A DNA stretch of 64,000 nucleotides from Paraburkholderia aromaticivorans (GCF_002278075.1 NZ_CP022990.1:2294001-2358000); one strand, 5' to 3'; counted from the first letter of the stretch, positions 8,588 to 17,925 are shown. The notes: a model not told the origin generated them from the letters alone. Made by a program: numbers and translations.

Positions 8588-8891
8588 AGGTTGTCTCCTG
8601 TAGTCCTGCTCCCGGCGAACTTCGCTGTCCCAACCGGTAATGCGGACTTTGTAGCGCCACGGTAAAGGGTGGGCGTGGGTGGGCAACCACCCGGAACAGG
8701 TAGGCTAGGGAAAACCTTGTTGCCCTGAATGGCGAAATGTCCCGTTATTCATGCGGACATTGCCGCGGAGGGTGAGTGCTCTACCCGACCGGGGTAGTGG
8801 CATTGACGAAGCGTTGCCTTACTGTGACTCCATGAAGTATCGAGCGGGACCGCGGGTCATATCCGTGTCGGTCTGCATGAGAGGAGAGCCA
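8588..8891. promoter_or_regulatory. Divergent control region of the MFS operon with two dyads
   Basis: This 304-base stretch upstream of the MFS gene carries AATGTCC-N12-GGACATT (8736-8761, perfect 7-bp arms) and a wider inverted repeat GGGCAAC...GTTGCCC (8681-8687 with 8719-8725). Both lie about 95-175 bases upstream of the MFS start, where a regulator could bind. No regulator gene for the operon is adjacent, so the cognate protein is unknown. No additional coding frame is convincing here. Confidence 0.45.
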
Positions 8892-9176
8892 GTGAATACC
8901 CCGGAAACATCGTTGCGCCGTCTTGTGGAAAAGTGGTTGGGTCCGGCTTCGGCAATGCGGGCGCGCGTGACGCTTTTCAGTCACTCCCGGGCGAGCCGGT
9001 GGCGTTATGTGTGCGTGGCGTCGAAGCGGGCGACCGGAGAACTGTCGATCTTTTTCTTCCGCCACGACGATGGTTCGTGGTCGATATTTCCCCCGCAGAC
9101 AAAGCGGCCGTCGATGAACGTGGCGCGCATGCCGGTTGTGAATGGCGCGGCAAAGCCGGCGGCGTCGCCGGGTTGA
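8892..9176 (+). CDS. Small conserved-type hypothetical protein
   Basis: A 94-residue protein starting at GTG 8892, chosen because GAGGAGA is 5-6 bases upstream; the in-frame ATG at 8751 has no such site. The sequence (TSLRRLVEKWLGPASAMRARVT, RRYVCVASKR after a short gap, ELSIFFFRHDDGSWSIFPP) looks like a folded beta-rich domain ending with a disordered Ala/Pro tail. I recall similar short proteins in Burkholderiaceae but know no function. It could be expressed with the ETF-QO gene 104 bases downstream. Confidence 0.6.
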   Translation: MNTPETSLRRLVEKWLGPASAMRARVTLFSHSRASRWRYVCVASKRATGELSIFFFRHDDGSWSIFPPQTKRPSMNVARMPVVNGAAKPAASPG

Positions 9177-9280
9177 GGTCGACCGATTCGAGGCGCCTCG
9201 TGGATCGACGCGTTCGAAGAGTCCGCTCGGGCGCGGCATTGTGGTGTTGAATCAAATAGACAATATTGGAGATCGGTGCA

Positions 9281-10957
9281 GTGTCAATCCCGACAGTCCT
9301 GGGTGACGATGAGCTCGCCCGCGAAGCAATGGAATACGACGTCGTGATCGTCGGCGGCGGCCCGGCTGGGCTGTCTGCGGCGATTCGCCTGAAGCAGCAG
9401 GCGGCTGAAAAAGGCGCTGAAATTGGCGTGTGCGTACTGGAAAAAGGCTCGGAGATCGGGGCACATATCCTCTCGGGCGCGGTGATGGATCCGCGCGCCA
9501 TGACCGAGCTGATTCCGGACTGGAAGGAAAAAGGCGCTCCGCTGACCGTGGATGTGACCGAAGACAAATTCCTGTTCCTCACCGAAACGGGTTCGAAGAG
9601 CGTGCCGGTCTGGGCGCTGCCGGATAACTTCAGGAATCACGGCAATTACGTGATCAGTCTCGCGAACGTGACGCGCTGGCTGGGTCAGCAGGCGGAAGCA
9701 CTGGGCGTCGAGATCTTCCCGGGTTTCCCGGCTGCCGAGATTCTCTATGACGACGACGGTTCGGTCAAAGGCGTCGCGACCGGCAATCTCGGCATCGGCA
9801 AGGATGGCCAGCCGACCGAGAACTTCCAGCTCGGCATGGAACTGCACGCGAAATACACGCTCTTCTGCGAAGGCGCGCGTGGGCACCTGGGCCGTCAACT
9901 GAACGAGCGGTTCAAGCTGCGCGAAGGCGTCGATCCGCAGGTCTACGGTATCGGCATCAAGGAACTGTGGGAAATCGATCCGTCGAAGCACCAGCCCGGT
10001 CTGGTGATGCACACCGCCGGCTGGCCGCTGGAGAACGACACCTACGGCGGCTCGTTCCTGTATCACATGGATAACAACCAGGTGGTGGTGGGCTTCGTGG
10101 TCGGGCTCGGCTATACCAATCCGTATCTGTCGCCGTTCGAGGAATTCCAGCGCTACAAGACGCATCCGGCGATCCGCGCGATTCTGGAAGGCGGCAAACG
10201 CGTGTCGTACGGCGCGCGGGCGATCACGGCGGGTGGCCTGATGTCGCTGCCGAAGCTGGTGTTCCCGGGCGGCGCACTGGTCGGCGACGACGCGGGCTTC
10301 CTGAACGCGTCGCGGATCAAGGGCTCGCATGCGGCGATCAAGACCGGCATGCTGGCCGCCGAAGCGGCGTTTGAAGCCGTGCAGGCAGGCCGCACCAGCG
10401 ATGAGCTCACCGCCTATCCGGAGAGCTTCAAGACCTCGTGGCTGCACACCGAACTGCATCGCGCGCGCAACTTCAAGCAGTGGATGAGCAAGGGCCTGTA
10501 CCTCGGCACGCTGATGGTCGGCATCGAGCAGAAGCTGCTGGGCGGCAACGTGCCGTGGACGCTGCATCACCAGCATTCGGATCACGAGATGCTCAAGCCC
10601 GCGTCGCAATGCAAGCCGATCGTGTATCCGAAGCCGGACGGCAAGCTGACGTTCGACCGGCTCTCCTCGGTGTTCATCTCGAACACGAACCATGAAGAGA
10701 ACCAGCCCGCTCACCTGACGCTGAAAGACCCTTCCGTGCCCGTGAACGTGAACTGGCAGACCTACGCGGGTCCTGAGTCGCGTTACTGCCCGGCAGCGGT
10801 GTATGAGTTCGTGAAGAACGACGACGGCAGCGAACGCCTCGTGATCAACGCGCAGAACTGCGTGCACTGCAAAACCTGCGATATCAAGGACCCGACGCAG
10901 AACATCGTGTGGGTCACGCCCGAAGGCGGCGGCGGTCCGAACTATCCGAATATGTGA
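9281..10957 (+). CDS. Electron transfer flavoprotein-ubiquinone oxidoreductase
   Basis: A 558-residue ETF-QO. The N-terminal FAD motif is VVIVGGGPAGLSAAIRL; GAHILSGAVMDPRAM and GARAITAGGLMSLPKLVFPGGALVGDDAGFLN are characteristic of the family. The C-terminal ferredoxin-like domain supplies four cysteines for a [4Fe-4S] cluster (RYCPAAVYEF, then NCVHCKTCDIKDP). It passes electrons from ETF, and so from acyl-CoA and dimethylglycine/sarcosine-type dehydrogenases, to ubiquinone at the inner membrane. GTG 9281 is used because GGAG lies 9 bases upstream; ATG 9329 (MEYDVV) is a shorter alternative. ETF subunit genes are not in the window. Confidence 0.95.
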   Translation: MSIPTVLGDDELAREAMEYDVVIVGGGPAGLSAAIRLKQQAAEKGAEIGVCVLEKGSEIGAHILSGAVMDPRAMTELIPDWKEKGAPLTVDVTEDKFLFLTETGSKSVPVWALPDNFRNHGNYVISLANVTRWLGQQAEALGVEIFPGFPAAEILYDDDGSVKGVATGNLGIGKDGQPTENFQLGMELHAKYTLFCEGARGHLGRQLNERFKLREGVDPQVYGIGIKELWEIDPSKHQPGLVMHTAGWPLENDTYGGSFLYHMDNNQVVVGFVVGLGYTNPYLSPFEEFQRYKTHPAIRAILEGGKRVSYGARAITAGGLMSLPKLVFPGGALVGDDAGFLNASRIKGSHAAIKTGMLAAEAAFEAVQAGRTSDELTAYPESFKTSWLHTELHRARNFKQWMSKGLYLGTLMVGIEQKLLGGNVPWTLHHQHSDHEMLKPASQCKPIVYPKPDGKLTFDRLSSVFISNTNHEENQPAHLTLKDPSVPVNVNWQTYAGPESRYCPAAVYEFVKNDDGSERLVINAQNCVHCKTCDIKDPTQNIVWVTPEGGGGPNYPNM

Positions 10958-11038
10958 TCGGCCTCGCAGCCAGACAGGACACGGCCTCGTCAAACCCAAC
11001 GTCGGCGTTCGAAGCATCGACGAGGGCAGCTATCGAGG

Positions 11039-12337
11039 CTATTTCTCTGTCTGCCTCGCCATGTGCGAAATCCTCCCCCTCACCACCTCAATGGCCTGTT
11101 TGAGGGCGTAAATATCCGGAAGATAACGCTGCGGCAAGCGTATCTGTCCGGCGTGCGCGTCGATCTGCTCGATCTCGTCGCTCCATCGGGAAATCTGCTC
11201 CTTGCTCGGCCGCTCGCTTCGCCAGATCTCATCTTCCAGCAATTTCACTTCGCGGTACCAGACCACGAGGCGGTTCTTGATCCGCGTCTCCGCGATCCGG
11301 GGCAGCGCCTGCAGCACGCCGAGCAGCAGGGCCGCGAACGGTAGCAGGATCAGAAGACGCCGTTCGATGAAACTCGCCAGCCAGAACGGCAGATAGCGCT
11401 GCAGGAACGGACGGCCAGACTTGAAATAGCGGATGCTTTCGTCGGAAACCGGAAATTCGTCGGTGTTGACGTTGGGAAACGTGCCGAGCGGCGTGAAGTA
11501 ATCCTCGCGGCCATGGACGGTGCTGGCTACATCCAGCAACAGATAGACGAAGGCAGGGTGCAAGGAGTCCTTGGCGACGAGCAGCGCCGTGGCGGCCAGC
11601 AAGGTGACATCGGCTTGCGGACGATCATTGGCAATGCTTGTCGAGCCACGCGGAAAAATGACTTTGGAGAGCGACGGAAATTTTTGGACCAACGCGTCGG
11701 CCTGAGCGAAGCTCATGAGCTTCAGATCGCTGTTCAGCAGCGTTCGTTGTATCTCGGCATCCGGCCTGCCGATAAAGAACGCGGCGTCGAGTTGTCCGGT
11801 TTCGAGCCCTTGATAGGCGTTGGCAGCGTCGAATTGAAACAGCCTGGCATTGCTGGCCGACACGCCGCTATAGTCGAGCAGCAGTTGCGCGACGTTGAGC
11901 AGACCGCTGCCGGGAACGCCTATGGAAATCCGCTTGCCGCGCAGTTGCGCCAACCGGTCGATCGGGGTGTCGCCGCGATAGAACACCCAGATCGGTTCGT
12001 ACGAGACCGCGGCGATCGTTTTCAGGTCGTCTGTCTCTTTCGGACGAGTCGTGCCTGACTGGATAAAGCCCACCTCGTACTCGCTGCCCGGGTCCTTCAG
12101 CCGCTGATAATTCTCGATCGAACCGGAAGAACTCCGGATCTCGAGCGTGACGCCTTTGCGTTTGAGGATCGGCGCGTAGCGGTCCGCAAAGCCGCGATAG
12201 ATTCCCCCGTCCGCCCCGGATGTGATGACGATCGTATGCTGGAAAGCAGGCTGGAGAATGATCGCCAGCAGCCAGCCCGATATGGCCAGCAGGAGAATCG
12301 CGCCCGTGGTGAAGAGCCACCGGCGCTTCGGCTTCAT
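11039..12337 (-). CDS. TAXI family TRAP-type solute-binding protein, membrane-anchored
   Basis: A 432-residue protein. An N-terminal hydrophobic helix (LLLAISGWLLAIILQP) is followed by a TAXI/periplasmic binding fold: IVITSGADGGIYRGFADRYAPIL, LEIRSSSGSIENYQRL, RISIGVPGSGLLNVAQLLLDYSG. A second membrane helix (RRLLILLPFAALLLGVLQ, near residue 345) leads to a cytoplasmic helical tail of about 70 residues. Classical TAXI proteins are freely periplasmic, so the second helix and tail are unusual for a pure binding protein, though I believe similar proteins occur in Burkholderiaceae. No TRAP membrane genes are adjacent. Start at 12337 (MKPKRRW) puts the basic residues before the first helix. Converges on the ETF-QO gene. 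Confidence 0.82.
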   Translation of the reverse strand: MKPKRRWLFTTGAILLLAISGWLLAIILQPAFQHTIVITSGADGGIYRGFADRYAPILKRKGVTLEIRSSSGSIENYQRLKDPGSEYEVGFIQSGTTRPKETDDLKTIAAVSYEPIWVFYRGDTPIDRLAQLRGKRISIGVPGSGLLNVAQLLLDYSGVSASNARLFQFDAANAYQGLETGQLDAAFFIGRPDAEIQRTLLNSDLKLMSFAQADALVQKFPSLSKVIFPRGSTSIANDRPQADVTLLAATALLVAKDSLHPAFVYLLLDVASTVHGREDYFTPLGTFPNVNTDEFPVSDESIRYFKSGRPFLQRYLPFWLASFIERRLLILLPFAALLLGVLQALPRIAETRIKNRLVVWYREVKLLEDEIWRSERPSKEQISRWSDEIEQIDAHAGQIRLPQRYLPDIYALKQAIEVVRGRISHMARQTEK

Positions 12338-12602
12338 GGGTGGTTTCCGGGCGCGATGGAGAACTGGGTCGTTTGCTGGCACGATTCGGTCTCTCTGGTC
12401 AGCCCTCCGGGCGGGAGGAACACAACGCTGCCTTAACGTGCGTAGACTGCAGGCTACCTGGCTTCATGTCAACAATCCGCTAGGCGCCTGCTTGCTCGAT
12501 CGTATCCGCGTTCAAGCCAGGGCCACGACGGCGCATCGGTCTGCACGACGGCGTGCGCGCGCCCTTGGGCGTCAGATAACCTGACGCGCCAGTCGCGCCC
12601 TC

Positions 12603-12956
12603 TCAAGCCAGGGCCACGACCGCGATCTCGACGAGCAACTCGGGCGCGGCCAGCTTCGCCTGCACCGTCGCGCGCGCGGGTGCGCTGCCTTGTGGCACCC
12701 ACGCGTCCCATACCTCGTTCATCCCGGCGAAATCGTGCGCGATGTCCGCGAGCCAAACTTGCGCGGAAACAAGGCGCGTTTTGTCGATGCCGGCCTTCTC
12801 CAGATAGTTGTCGATCTTCTCCAGTACCTTCGCGGTCTGGATTTTCACGTCAGGAGTGTGATCGGCGGAAGTCTGGCCGCCGACGAACACGAGGCCGCCG
12901 GCCTTGACCACGCGGCTCATACGCTGATTGGTTTCGATACGAACGATATCGGTCAC
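12603..12956 (-). CDS. RidA family imine/enamine deaminase
   Basis: A 117-residue YjgF/RidA/UK114 protein. It shows GLVFVGGQTS, the trimer-pocket segment, then QVWLADIAHDFAGMNEVWDAWV, PARATVQAKLA with the conserved carboxylate-binding Arg, and ELLVEIAVVA with the Glu of the active site. RidA hydrolyses reactive imines/enamines formed by amino-acid-consuming enzymes. The start is GTG 12956, with GGAG 8 bases before it. It is the last gene of the oxidase operon, where it likely hydrolyses imines released by the flavin amine oxidases upstream. Confidence 0.92.
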   Translation of the reverse strand: MTDIVRIETNQRMSRVVKAGGLVFVGGQTSADHTPDVKIQTAKVLEKIDNYLEKAGIDKTRLVSAQVWLADIAHDFAGMNEVWDAWVPQGSAPARATVQAKLAAPELLVEIAVVALA

Positions 12957-13036
12957 GACAATTTCTCCGGTTGAAGTCGAACGAAGCCGCCGCGCGCGCT
13001 GACTGCGGTCGCGACGGAACAAAAAAATGAAATCGG

Positions 13037-14209
13037 TCAATGCGTCGCGAGAGACGAAGCGCCCGTGACGGAAGACGGCGTCGTGCCGCCGAAGCGGTCG
13101 ATGGCAAACGCATCGAGCGAAATCGACGGCGCGCCGTCGAGCATCAGTTCGGACACGAGCTTGCCGCAACCCGGCCCGAGCTGAAAGCCGCTGCCGCAAT
13201 AGCCGAAGGAGTAGTACAGATCCGACGCCTTGCGACTCGCGGAGATCACCGGCAATTCGTCTTCGGTAAAAGCCTCGACGCCGGCCCACGCGCGGTTCAC
13301 ACCGAGATTGCGCAGATGAGGAAACAGATCGGTCACGGTCCGCGCGCTCCGCACGAGACGCGCGAAATCGACCTCGCCGTGACGATTGGCCAGATCCGCG
13401 ATGCCGATCAGTTTTCCGCCGATGACCACCGTGCCGTTGTCGAACTGCTTGAAGGACAGCGGCCTGCCCGTGGCGCCGAGCGTCGCGGAACAGAACGGCG
13501 CGACCCGGTGCGTGACCATCAGCATCAAACCTTCGGGATGCACCGGCACCGGCTCGCCGACCTGCTTGGCCAGTTCGCCGGACCAGGCGCCCGCGGTGAC
13601 AAGCAGCTTGTGCGCGCTGAACGTGCCGTGCGACGTGACGGCGAACCATCGCGTGCCGCGCTGCTCGATGCGGCGCACCGGCGTGCCTTCCAGAAACCGC
13701 GTGCCGAGTCGCTGCGCGGCGAGCCGGAAGGCCGTCGTGGTTCGATACGGCAGCGCGTAGCCGTCGCGCTCCACCCAGATTCCGCCGGTGACATGGCGCG
13801 CGAGCGCCGGTTCGAGATCGAGCACGGTCTGCCGGTCGATAACCTTTTCGTGCGTGAATCCATGCGATTCGAGCAGCGCGACACGCTGGCGGCACGCCTC
13901 GAGTTCGTCATCCGTCTCGGCGATTTTCAACTGGCCGGAAGGCACGAAGCCGCCATCCTCGCCAAGCAGATCGGTCATGCCGTGCCAGATTTCCCGCGAC
14001 ATCAGCGCAAGCGGGATTTCCGGCACCGGACGGCCGAGCGTGCGTACGCCGCCCGCATTCACGCCCGACGAATGACGCGCGACATAGTCGGCTTCGAGCA
14101 CGATCACCTTCGCGCCGCGCTTTGCCATGTGGAATGCGCTGCTCGTGCCGTGCAGCCCGCCGCCGACCACGAGGACATCGGCTTCCTGGATGTCGGTCGT
14201 GTCATTCAC
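13037..14209 (-). CDS. FAD-dependent amine/D-amino acid oxidase subunit (HcnC/OoxB-like)
   Basis: A 390-residue DAO-fold flavoprotein with ADVLVVGGGLHGTSSAFHMAKRGAKVIVLEA as the Rossmann motif and GVEAFTEDELPVISASRK...YYSFGYCGSGFQLGPGCGKLVSELM at the C terminus, the usual FAD-binding closure. It resembles beta subunits of opine oxidases, hydrogen cyanide synthase HcnC and D-hydroxyproline dehydrogenase. The start is GTG 14209 after CGGAGAA, overlapping the stop of the upstream gene by 8 bases, which implies translational coupling. With the two genes upstream it should form an alpha-beta-gamma amine dehydrogenase. Confidence 0.88.
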   Translation of the reverse strand: MNDTTDIQEADVLVVGGGLHGTSSAFHMAKRGAKVIVLEADYVARHSSGVNAGGVRTLGRPVPEIPLALMSREIWHGMTDLLGEDGGFVPSGQLKIAETDDELEACRQRVALLESHGFTHEKVIDRQTVLDLEPALARHVTGGIWVERDGYALPYRTTTAFRLAAQRLGTRFLEGTPVRRIEQRGTRWFAVTSHGTFSAHKLLVTAGAWSGELAKQVGEPVPVHPEGLMLMVTHRVAPFCSATLGATGRPLSFKQFDNGTVVIGGKLIGIADLANRHGEVDFARLVRSARTVTDLFPHLRNLGVNRAWAGVEAFTEDELPVISASRKASDLYYSFGYCGSGFQLGPGCGKLVSELMLDGAPSISLDAFAIDRFGGTTPSSVTGASSLATH

Positions 14210-15620
14210 CGGCGAGTTCTCCGAGCGTGAGTGGCTTGATGGGTGGACGGATGCGGTAGTAGCCCACTTCGGCGGGCGAGACGCGGCGCGCATCGGCGAT
14301 TACTTCGGTGACCGTGAGGCCGCACATGCGGCCCTGACACGGACCCATGCCGCAGCGTCCGAACGACTTCGCCTGATTCGGACCGACACAGCCGAGCTCG
14401 ACGAACTTGCGCAACTCGCCCGCAGTGACTTCCTCGCAGCGGCACACAATGGTCTCGTCGCGCGGAATGCGGTTGATGTCGCGCGGACGATACAGACTGT
14501 CGAGAAACGGCCGGATGCGCATCACGCCCGCGAGCGCGCGGCGCAGCGCGACGGCTTCGGTATCGCGTGTCGCGGGTGTGATCGCGCCGAGTTGCGCGGC
14601 CACCGCGAGGCCGGCGAGCGTGCCCTGCAAAGCGGCCGCCTGTGCGCCGCCGATACCCGCGCCATCGCCCGCGATGAAGATGCCGGGCACGTCCAGTTCG
14701 CCCCACGCATCGACTCGCGGGGTGAAGCAGAGTTGCGCATTGTCCCAGCGGTGCGAGGCACGCAGTGCTTGCGTGAATTGCGTATTCGGCACGACGCCCT
14801 GATGCAGCAGGATCACATCCGCTTCGATACGATGCGCCGTGCCTTGTGTCGTGAAGTGAAGCGCGGCGGCGCGCTCGACGTGATCCGTGCCGATGCGCGC
14901 TTCCACGCGCAGATCGTCCGCCGCCTCGAAGATCGGCACACCCGCTTCGCGCAGCGTGCGGATCAGTTGCAAGCCTTTGCTCAGGAACGGCCATGCGCGC
15001 AGTGCCGCGAGCATATGACGCTTCGCGCGCCAGCGGTCTTCCTGGCGCGTGGTATCGACCAGCGCGCGAATCGGCACGCCGGCGCGCACGTATTGCCAGC
15101 CGAGCAGATACAGCAGCGGTCCGCAGCCGGCGAGCACCGGCGGCGCGGCCGGCACTTCGCCCGCGCTTTTAAGAAGAATCTGCGCGGCGCCCGCCGTCAG
15201 CACGCCGGGCAGCGTCCAGCCCGGAATCGGGAAGGGCCGCTCCAATGCGCCGCTCGCGAGAATCACGCATTGCGCGTCGAAGCTGCCGATCTTGCCGTCT
15301 TTCAGATAATTGACGCCGCGCTCGCGCGTGACCTGCCACACGGTCGCATGAGTCACGTGCTGTGCGCCGCAAGCGGCGAACGCATCGGCGATGGCGGCGC
15401 CCGCCGCGTAATCCGGCCCGAGAATCTCCTTGCGCCGCGAATCGGCGCGGCCGATGCCGCGATAAATCTGGCCGCCCACGGCGTCCTGTTCGTCGAGCAG
15501 CACGGTTCTGAGGCCGGCGCGCGCCGCGCGCGTCGCCGCGCTCATGCCGGCGGGACCGGCGCCCACCACGACGACGTCGACGGCTTCGGAAGCGAACTCG
15601 GAGGCGAAATCAGCGGCCAT
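14202..15620 (-). CDS. Pyridine nucleotide-disulfide type oxidoreductase subunit (HcnB/OoxA-like) with C-terminal [2Fe-2S] domain
   Basis: A 472-residue flavoprotein. Residues 13-45 carry VDVVVVGAGPAGMSAATRAARAG for FAD, and IFIAGDGAGIGGAQAAALQG is the second FAD motif. The C-terminal region has a BFD-like cluster site (IVCRCEEVTAGELRKF...GRCGMGPCQGRMC). This is the architecture of opine oxidase subunit A, HcnB and the large subunit of D-hydroxyproline dehydrogenase. It overlaps the 2Fe-2S gene before it by 11 bases and the oxidase after it by 8 bases, so the three are very likely made together as one complex that sends electrons to the respiratory chain. Confidence 0.9.
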   Translation of the reverse strand: MAADFASEFASEAVDVVVVGAGPAGMSAATRAARAGLRTVLLDEQDAVGGQIYRGIGRADSRRKEILGPDYAAGAAIADAFAACGAQHVTHATVWQVTRERGVNYLKDGKIGSFDAQCVILASGALERPFPIPGWTLPGVLTAGAAQILLKSAGEVPAAPPVLAGCGPLLYLLGWQYVRAGVPIRALVDTTRQEDRWRAKRHMLAALRAWPFLSKGLQLIRTLREAGVPIFEAADDLRVEARIGTDHVERAAALHFTTQGTAHRIEADVILLHQGVVPNTQFTQALRASHRWDNAQLCFTPRVDAWGELDVPGIFIAGDGAGIGGAQAAALQGTLAGLAVAAQLGAITPATRDTEAVALRRALAGVMRIRPFLDSLYRPRDINRIPRDETIVCRCEEVTAGELRKFVELGCVGPNQAKSFGRCGMGPCQGRMCGLTVTEVIADARRVSPAEVGYYRIRPPIKPLTLGELAGE

Positions 15621-15972
15621 GGGCGTTCTCCAGCGGGGTATCGGTCAGGTTCGCGGGCGGCAGATCGCGCGCGCCTTCCTGCGAGCGGATTCGCATGCCG
15701 GCTTGGACTTCGACCATGCAGGCCTGGCGGCTCGGCACGCCGTCGATTTCGACGAGGCATTCGAAGCACGCGCCCATCATGCAGAACGGCGCGCGCGGTG
15801 CGCCGGACACGGGCGTCGCACGAAAGCGCGATACGCCTGCGGCGAGCAGCGCCGCCGCCACGGAGCGGCCGCCCGGCACGGACAGCGGCTGCTCGTTGAA
15901 CCAGATGTCGATGGCTGCGCCTTGCGCGTCCGGCAACGGCTTGAAGAGTGTGTGAGTCGATCGGGTAGTCAT
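15610..15972 (-). CDS. (2Fe-2S)-binding small subunit of amine oxidase (HcnA/SoxA N-terminal-like)
   Basis: A 120-residue ferredoxin-like protein with WFNEQPLSVPGGRSVAAALLAAGV and a cluster segment PFCMMGACFECLVEIDGVPSRQACMVEV, giving the C-x4-C-x2-C...C pattern. It corresponds to the small subunit of HcnABC-like dehydrogenases and to the N-terminal domain of sarcosine oxidase alpha. It overlaps the HcnB-like gene and lies 7 bases after the DAO gene at 15980. Predicted to carry electrons between flavin centres of the complex. Confidence 0.9.
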   Translation of the reverse strand: MTTRSTHTLFKPLPDAQGAAIDIWFNEQPLSVPGGRSVAAALLAAGVSRFRATPVSGAPRAPFCMMGACFECLVEIDGVPSRQACMVEVQAGMRIRSQEGARDLPPANLTDTPLENAHGR

Positions 15973-15979
15973 GTCGAAT

Positions 15980-17116
15980 TCAATGAGCAGGAGTCAGTTC
16001 GCCGGCGTGCTCGAAGCGGCGCGCGGAGAAAGTGGGCAGTTCCTCGGGCATCGGCGCGCCCATGATCCACGGCGCGATGCGCAGCGCATGCGCGGCCGCC
16101 AGCGTCACGCCGCTGTGGCAGGTGACGACAAACGCGCCGGGGTGCGCCCCGGACTGGTCGTAGATCGGAAAACCGTCGGGACTGTAGACACGCAATGCCG
16201 CCCACATGCGCACGAGCCGCACGTGCTGCAACATCGGGAATGCGCGCACGCCGCGCCGCGCGATGTCGGCAAGCACGTGCGTGGTGGTGAAATCGTTGAA
16301 GCCGACTTCTTCCATCGAATCGCCGAACTGCACGCTGCCCTCGTCGGTCTGGCGCACGTTGAGCGTCGGATAGTCGAGAAACGGCGCGACGCGCTCGCTC
16401 ACCAGCACCTGCCCGCGGTTGGGCGCGACCGGCGCGTCGAGCCCGATGAACGGCGCGAGCGTGCGATTGCCGAGTCCGGCGGCGAGCACGACCCGCGCCG
16501 CGCGATACGTGCCGCGCCTGCCGTGCACGACGAAGCCCTGCGCTTGCGGCTCGATGCGCTCCGCGCGTTCGCCGGACACGAGCCGCACGCCGCGCGCCTG
16601 CATGGCGGTATGCAGGCCGCGCAGGAGCTTGAGCGGGTTCACGTGACCGTCCATCGGCGTATAGCTCGCACCGATTACCGCGGGGCCGACTTGCGGAATG
16701 CGCGCGCGGACTTCGGCGGCGTCGAGCATCTGGTACGGGTAATCGCCGAGTTCGGCTTGCAGTGTCGAGAGGCGCTTTTCACGGTCGGCGAGTTCGTCGT
16801 CGTTAAAGCAGAAGTGAAAGCCGCCCGGCTGACGCAATGCCACATTCACGCCGGTTTCTTGCAGCAGCGCTTCAGCGAGGCCCGGCCAGCGCGTGGCCGA
16901 ACTGCGCGACCAGCGTGCATAAGGCGACAGGCCATAGCCCTTGCCCTGAACCCAGACGAGGCCGAAATTGCCGCGCGACGCGCGAAAGCCGCCGTCGTCC
17001 TCGTCGAGCACGGTCACACGCGCGCCTTCGCGGGCGAGCCCGTAGGCCACGGCCGAACCGACGAGGCCGCCTCCGAGCACCAGCACGTCGGGGCTGGCGG
17101 TGCTTGTCAATGTCAT
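15980..17116 (-). CDS. FAD-dependent oxidoreductase (DAO family)
   Basis: A 378-residue DAO-fold protein beginning PDVLVLGGGLVGSAVAYGLAREGARVTVLDED, with GGFRASRGNFGLVWVQGKG downstream and a C-terminal VVTCHSGVTLAAAHALRIAPWI. It is a second oxidase of the same superfamily as 13037-14209 but clearly different in sequence, so the operon encodes two distinct DAO proteins. Its start overlaps the stop of the ABC permease gene in an ATGA. It may act on a second amine in the pathway or on the product of the first oxidation. No substrate can be read from the sequence. Confidence 0.88.
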   Translation of the reverse strand: MTLTSTASPDVLVLGGGLVGSAVAYGLAREGARVTVLDEDDGGFRASRGNFGLVWVQGKGYGLSPYARWSRSSATRWPGLAEALLQETGVNVALRQPGGFHFCFNDDELADREKRLSTLQAELGDYPYQMLDAAEVRARIPQVGPAVIGASYTPMDGHVNPLKLLRGLHTAMQARGVRLVSGERAERIEPQAQGFVVHGRRGTYRAARVVLAAGLGNRTLAPFIGLDAPVAPNRGQVLVSERVAPFLDYPTLNVRQTDEGSVQFGDSMEEVGFNDFTTTHVLADIARRGVRAFPMLQHVRLVRMWAALRVYSPDGFPIYDQSGAHPGAFVVTCHSGVTLAAAHALRIAPWIMGAPMPEELPTFSARRFEHAGELTPAH

Positions 17117-17910
17117 CGGGCTTCTCCGATCAGAATGCGGTCCAGTCCGACCATGCGGTCGAGCAGGATCATCAGGAGGACCGTGCCGACGATCAGCACC
17201 GCCGATACCGAAGCGACCAGCGGATCGATCGTCTGCGCGATCTGGTTGTACATGGCGACGGGGAGCGTGGTGGTGCCAGGCGTCGCGACGAAAATGGTCA
17301 TGGTCAGTTCATCGAAACTCTGGATGAACGAAAGGACCCAGCCGCCCGCCACACCGGTGCGGATCATCGGCAGCACCACGCGGCGAAACGCGGTGAAGCG
17401 GCTCGCGCCGCAGGAGAGCGCGGCGCGTTCGGCATCGCGATCGAGCCCGACCGCCGACGACAGCGCAAGCCGCAGCGCATACGGCAGCACGATGATCACG
17501 TGCGCGCACACCAGCGACCAGAACGATCCGGACAGATGCAGCAGCGACAGAAAGCGCAGGAAGGCGATGCCGAGCACGACCGCGGGGATCATCATCGGCG
17601 AGAGGAAGAAGCTCGTGAGCGCGGCGCGGCCTGGAAACCGATAGCGGGCGATCGCCAGCGCGGCGGGCACCGCCAGCAGCACGCCGATGGTCGCCGCCGC
17701 GAACGCGAGCCGCACCGACAGCCAGAATGCCGCGACGATGTCGCCGTTCTCGAGGATCGCGCGGAACCAGCGCAACGACGCGCCGTTAAAAGGCATCGAG
17801 ATGAAGCCCTTGTCCGTGAACGCCACCAGCATTACCACCACGAGCGGCGCGAGGATGAAGCTAAGAAAGAAAGCGTTGTAGACGAGCCCGAGAATGCCGT
17901 TCTGTTTCAT
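17113..17910 (-). CDS. ABC transporter permease (PotC-like)
   Basis: A 265-residue inner-membrane permease with about six helices, starting GLVYNAFFLSFILAPLVVVMLVAF. The EAA loop that docks on the ATPase is visible as ERAALSCGASRFTAFRRVVLPMIRTGV. It belongs to the spermidine/putrescine (PotBC) class of importers. It is the second of two permeases, with 15 bases between its start and the stop of the PotB-like gene, and its stop overlaps the next oxidase gene. Confidence 0.9.
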   Translation of the reverse strand: MKQNGILGLVYNAFFLSFILAPLVVVMLVAFTDKGFISMPFNGASLRWFRAILENGDIVAAFWLSVRLAFAAATIGVLLAVPAALAIARYRFPGRAALTSFFLSPMMIPAVVLGIAFLRFLSLLHLSGSFWSLVCAHVIIVLPYALRLALSSAVGLDRDAERAALSCGASRFTAFRRVVLPMIRTGVAGGWVLSFIQSFDELTMTIFVATPGTTTLPVAMYNQIAQTIDPLVASVSAVLIVGTVLLMILLDRMVGLDRILIGEAR

Positions 17911-17925
17911 GATCGTCTCCTTCGC

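Noticed and set aside
9284..11017. 577-residue frame on the minus strand opposite ETF-QO
   Set aside because: It is a high-GC antisense shadow: His/Arg-rich composition without a domain, fully covered by the well-supported ETF-QO gene.
15971..17644. 557-residue plus-strand frame opposite the DAO oxidase
   Set aside because: Antisense shadow; the opposite strand shows FAD motifs and operon overlaps.
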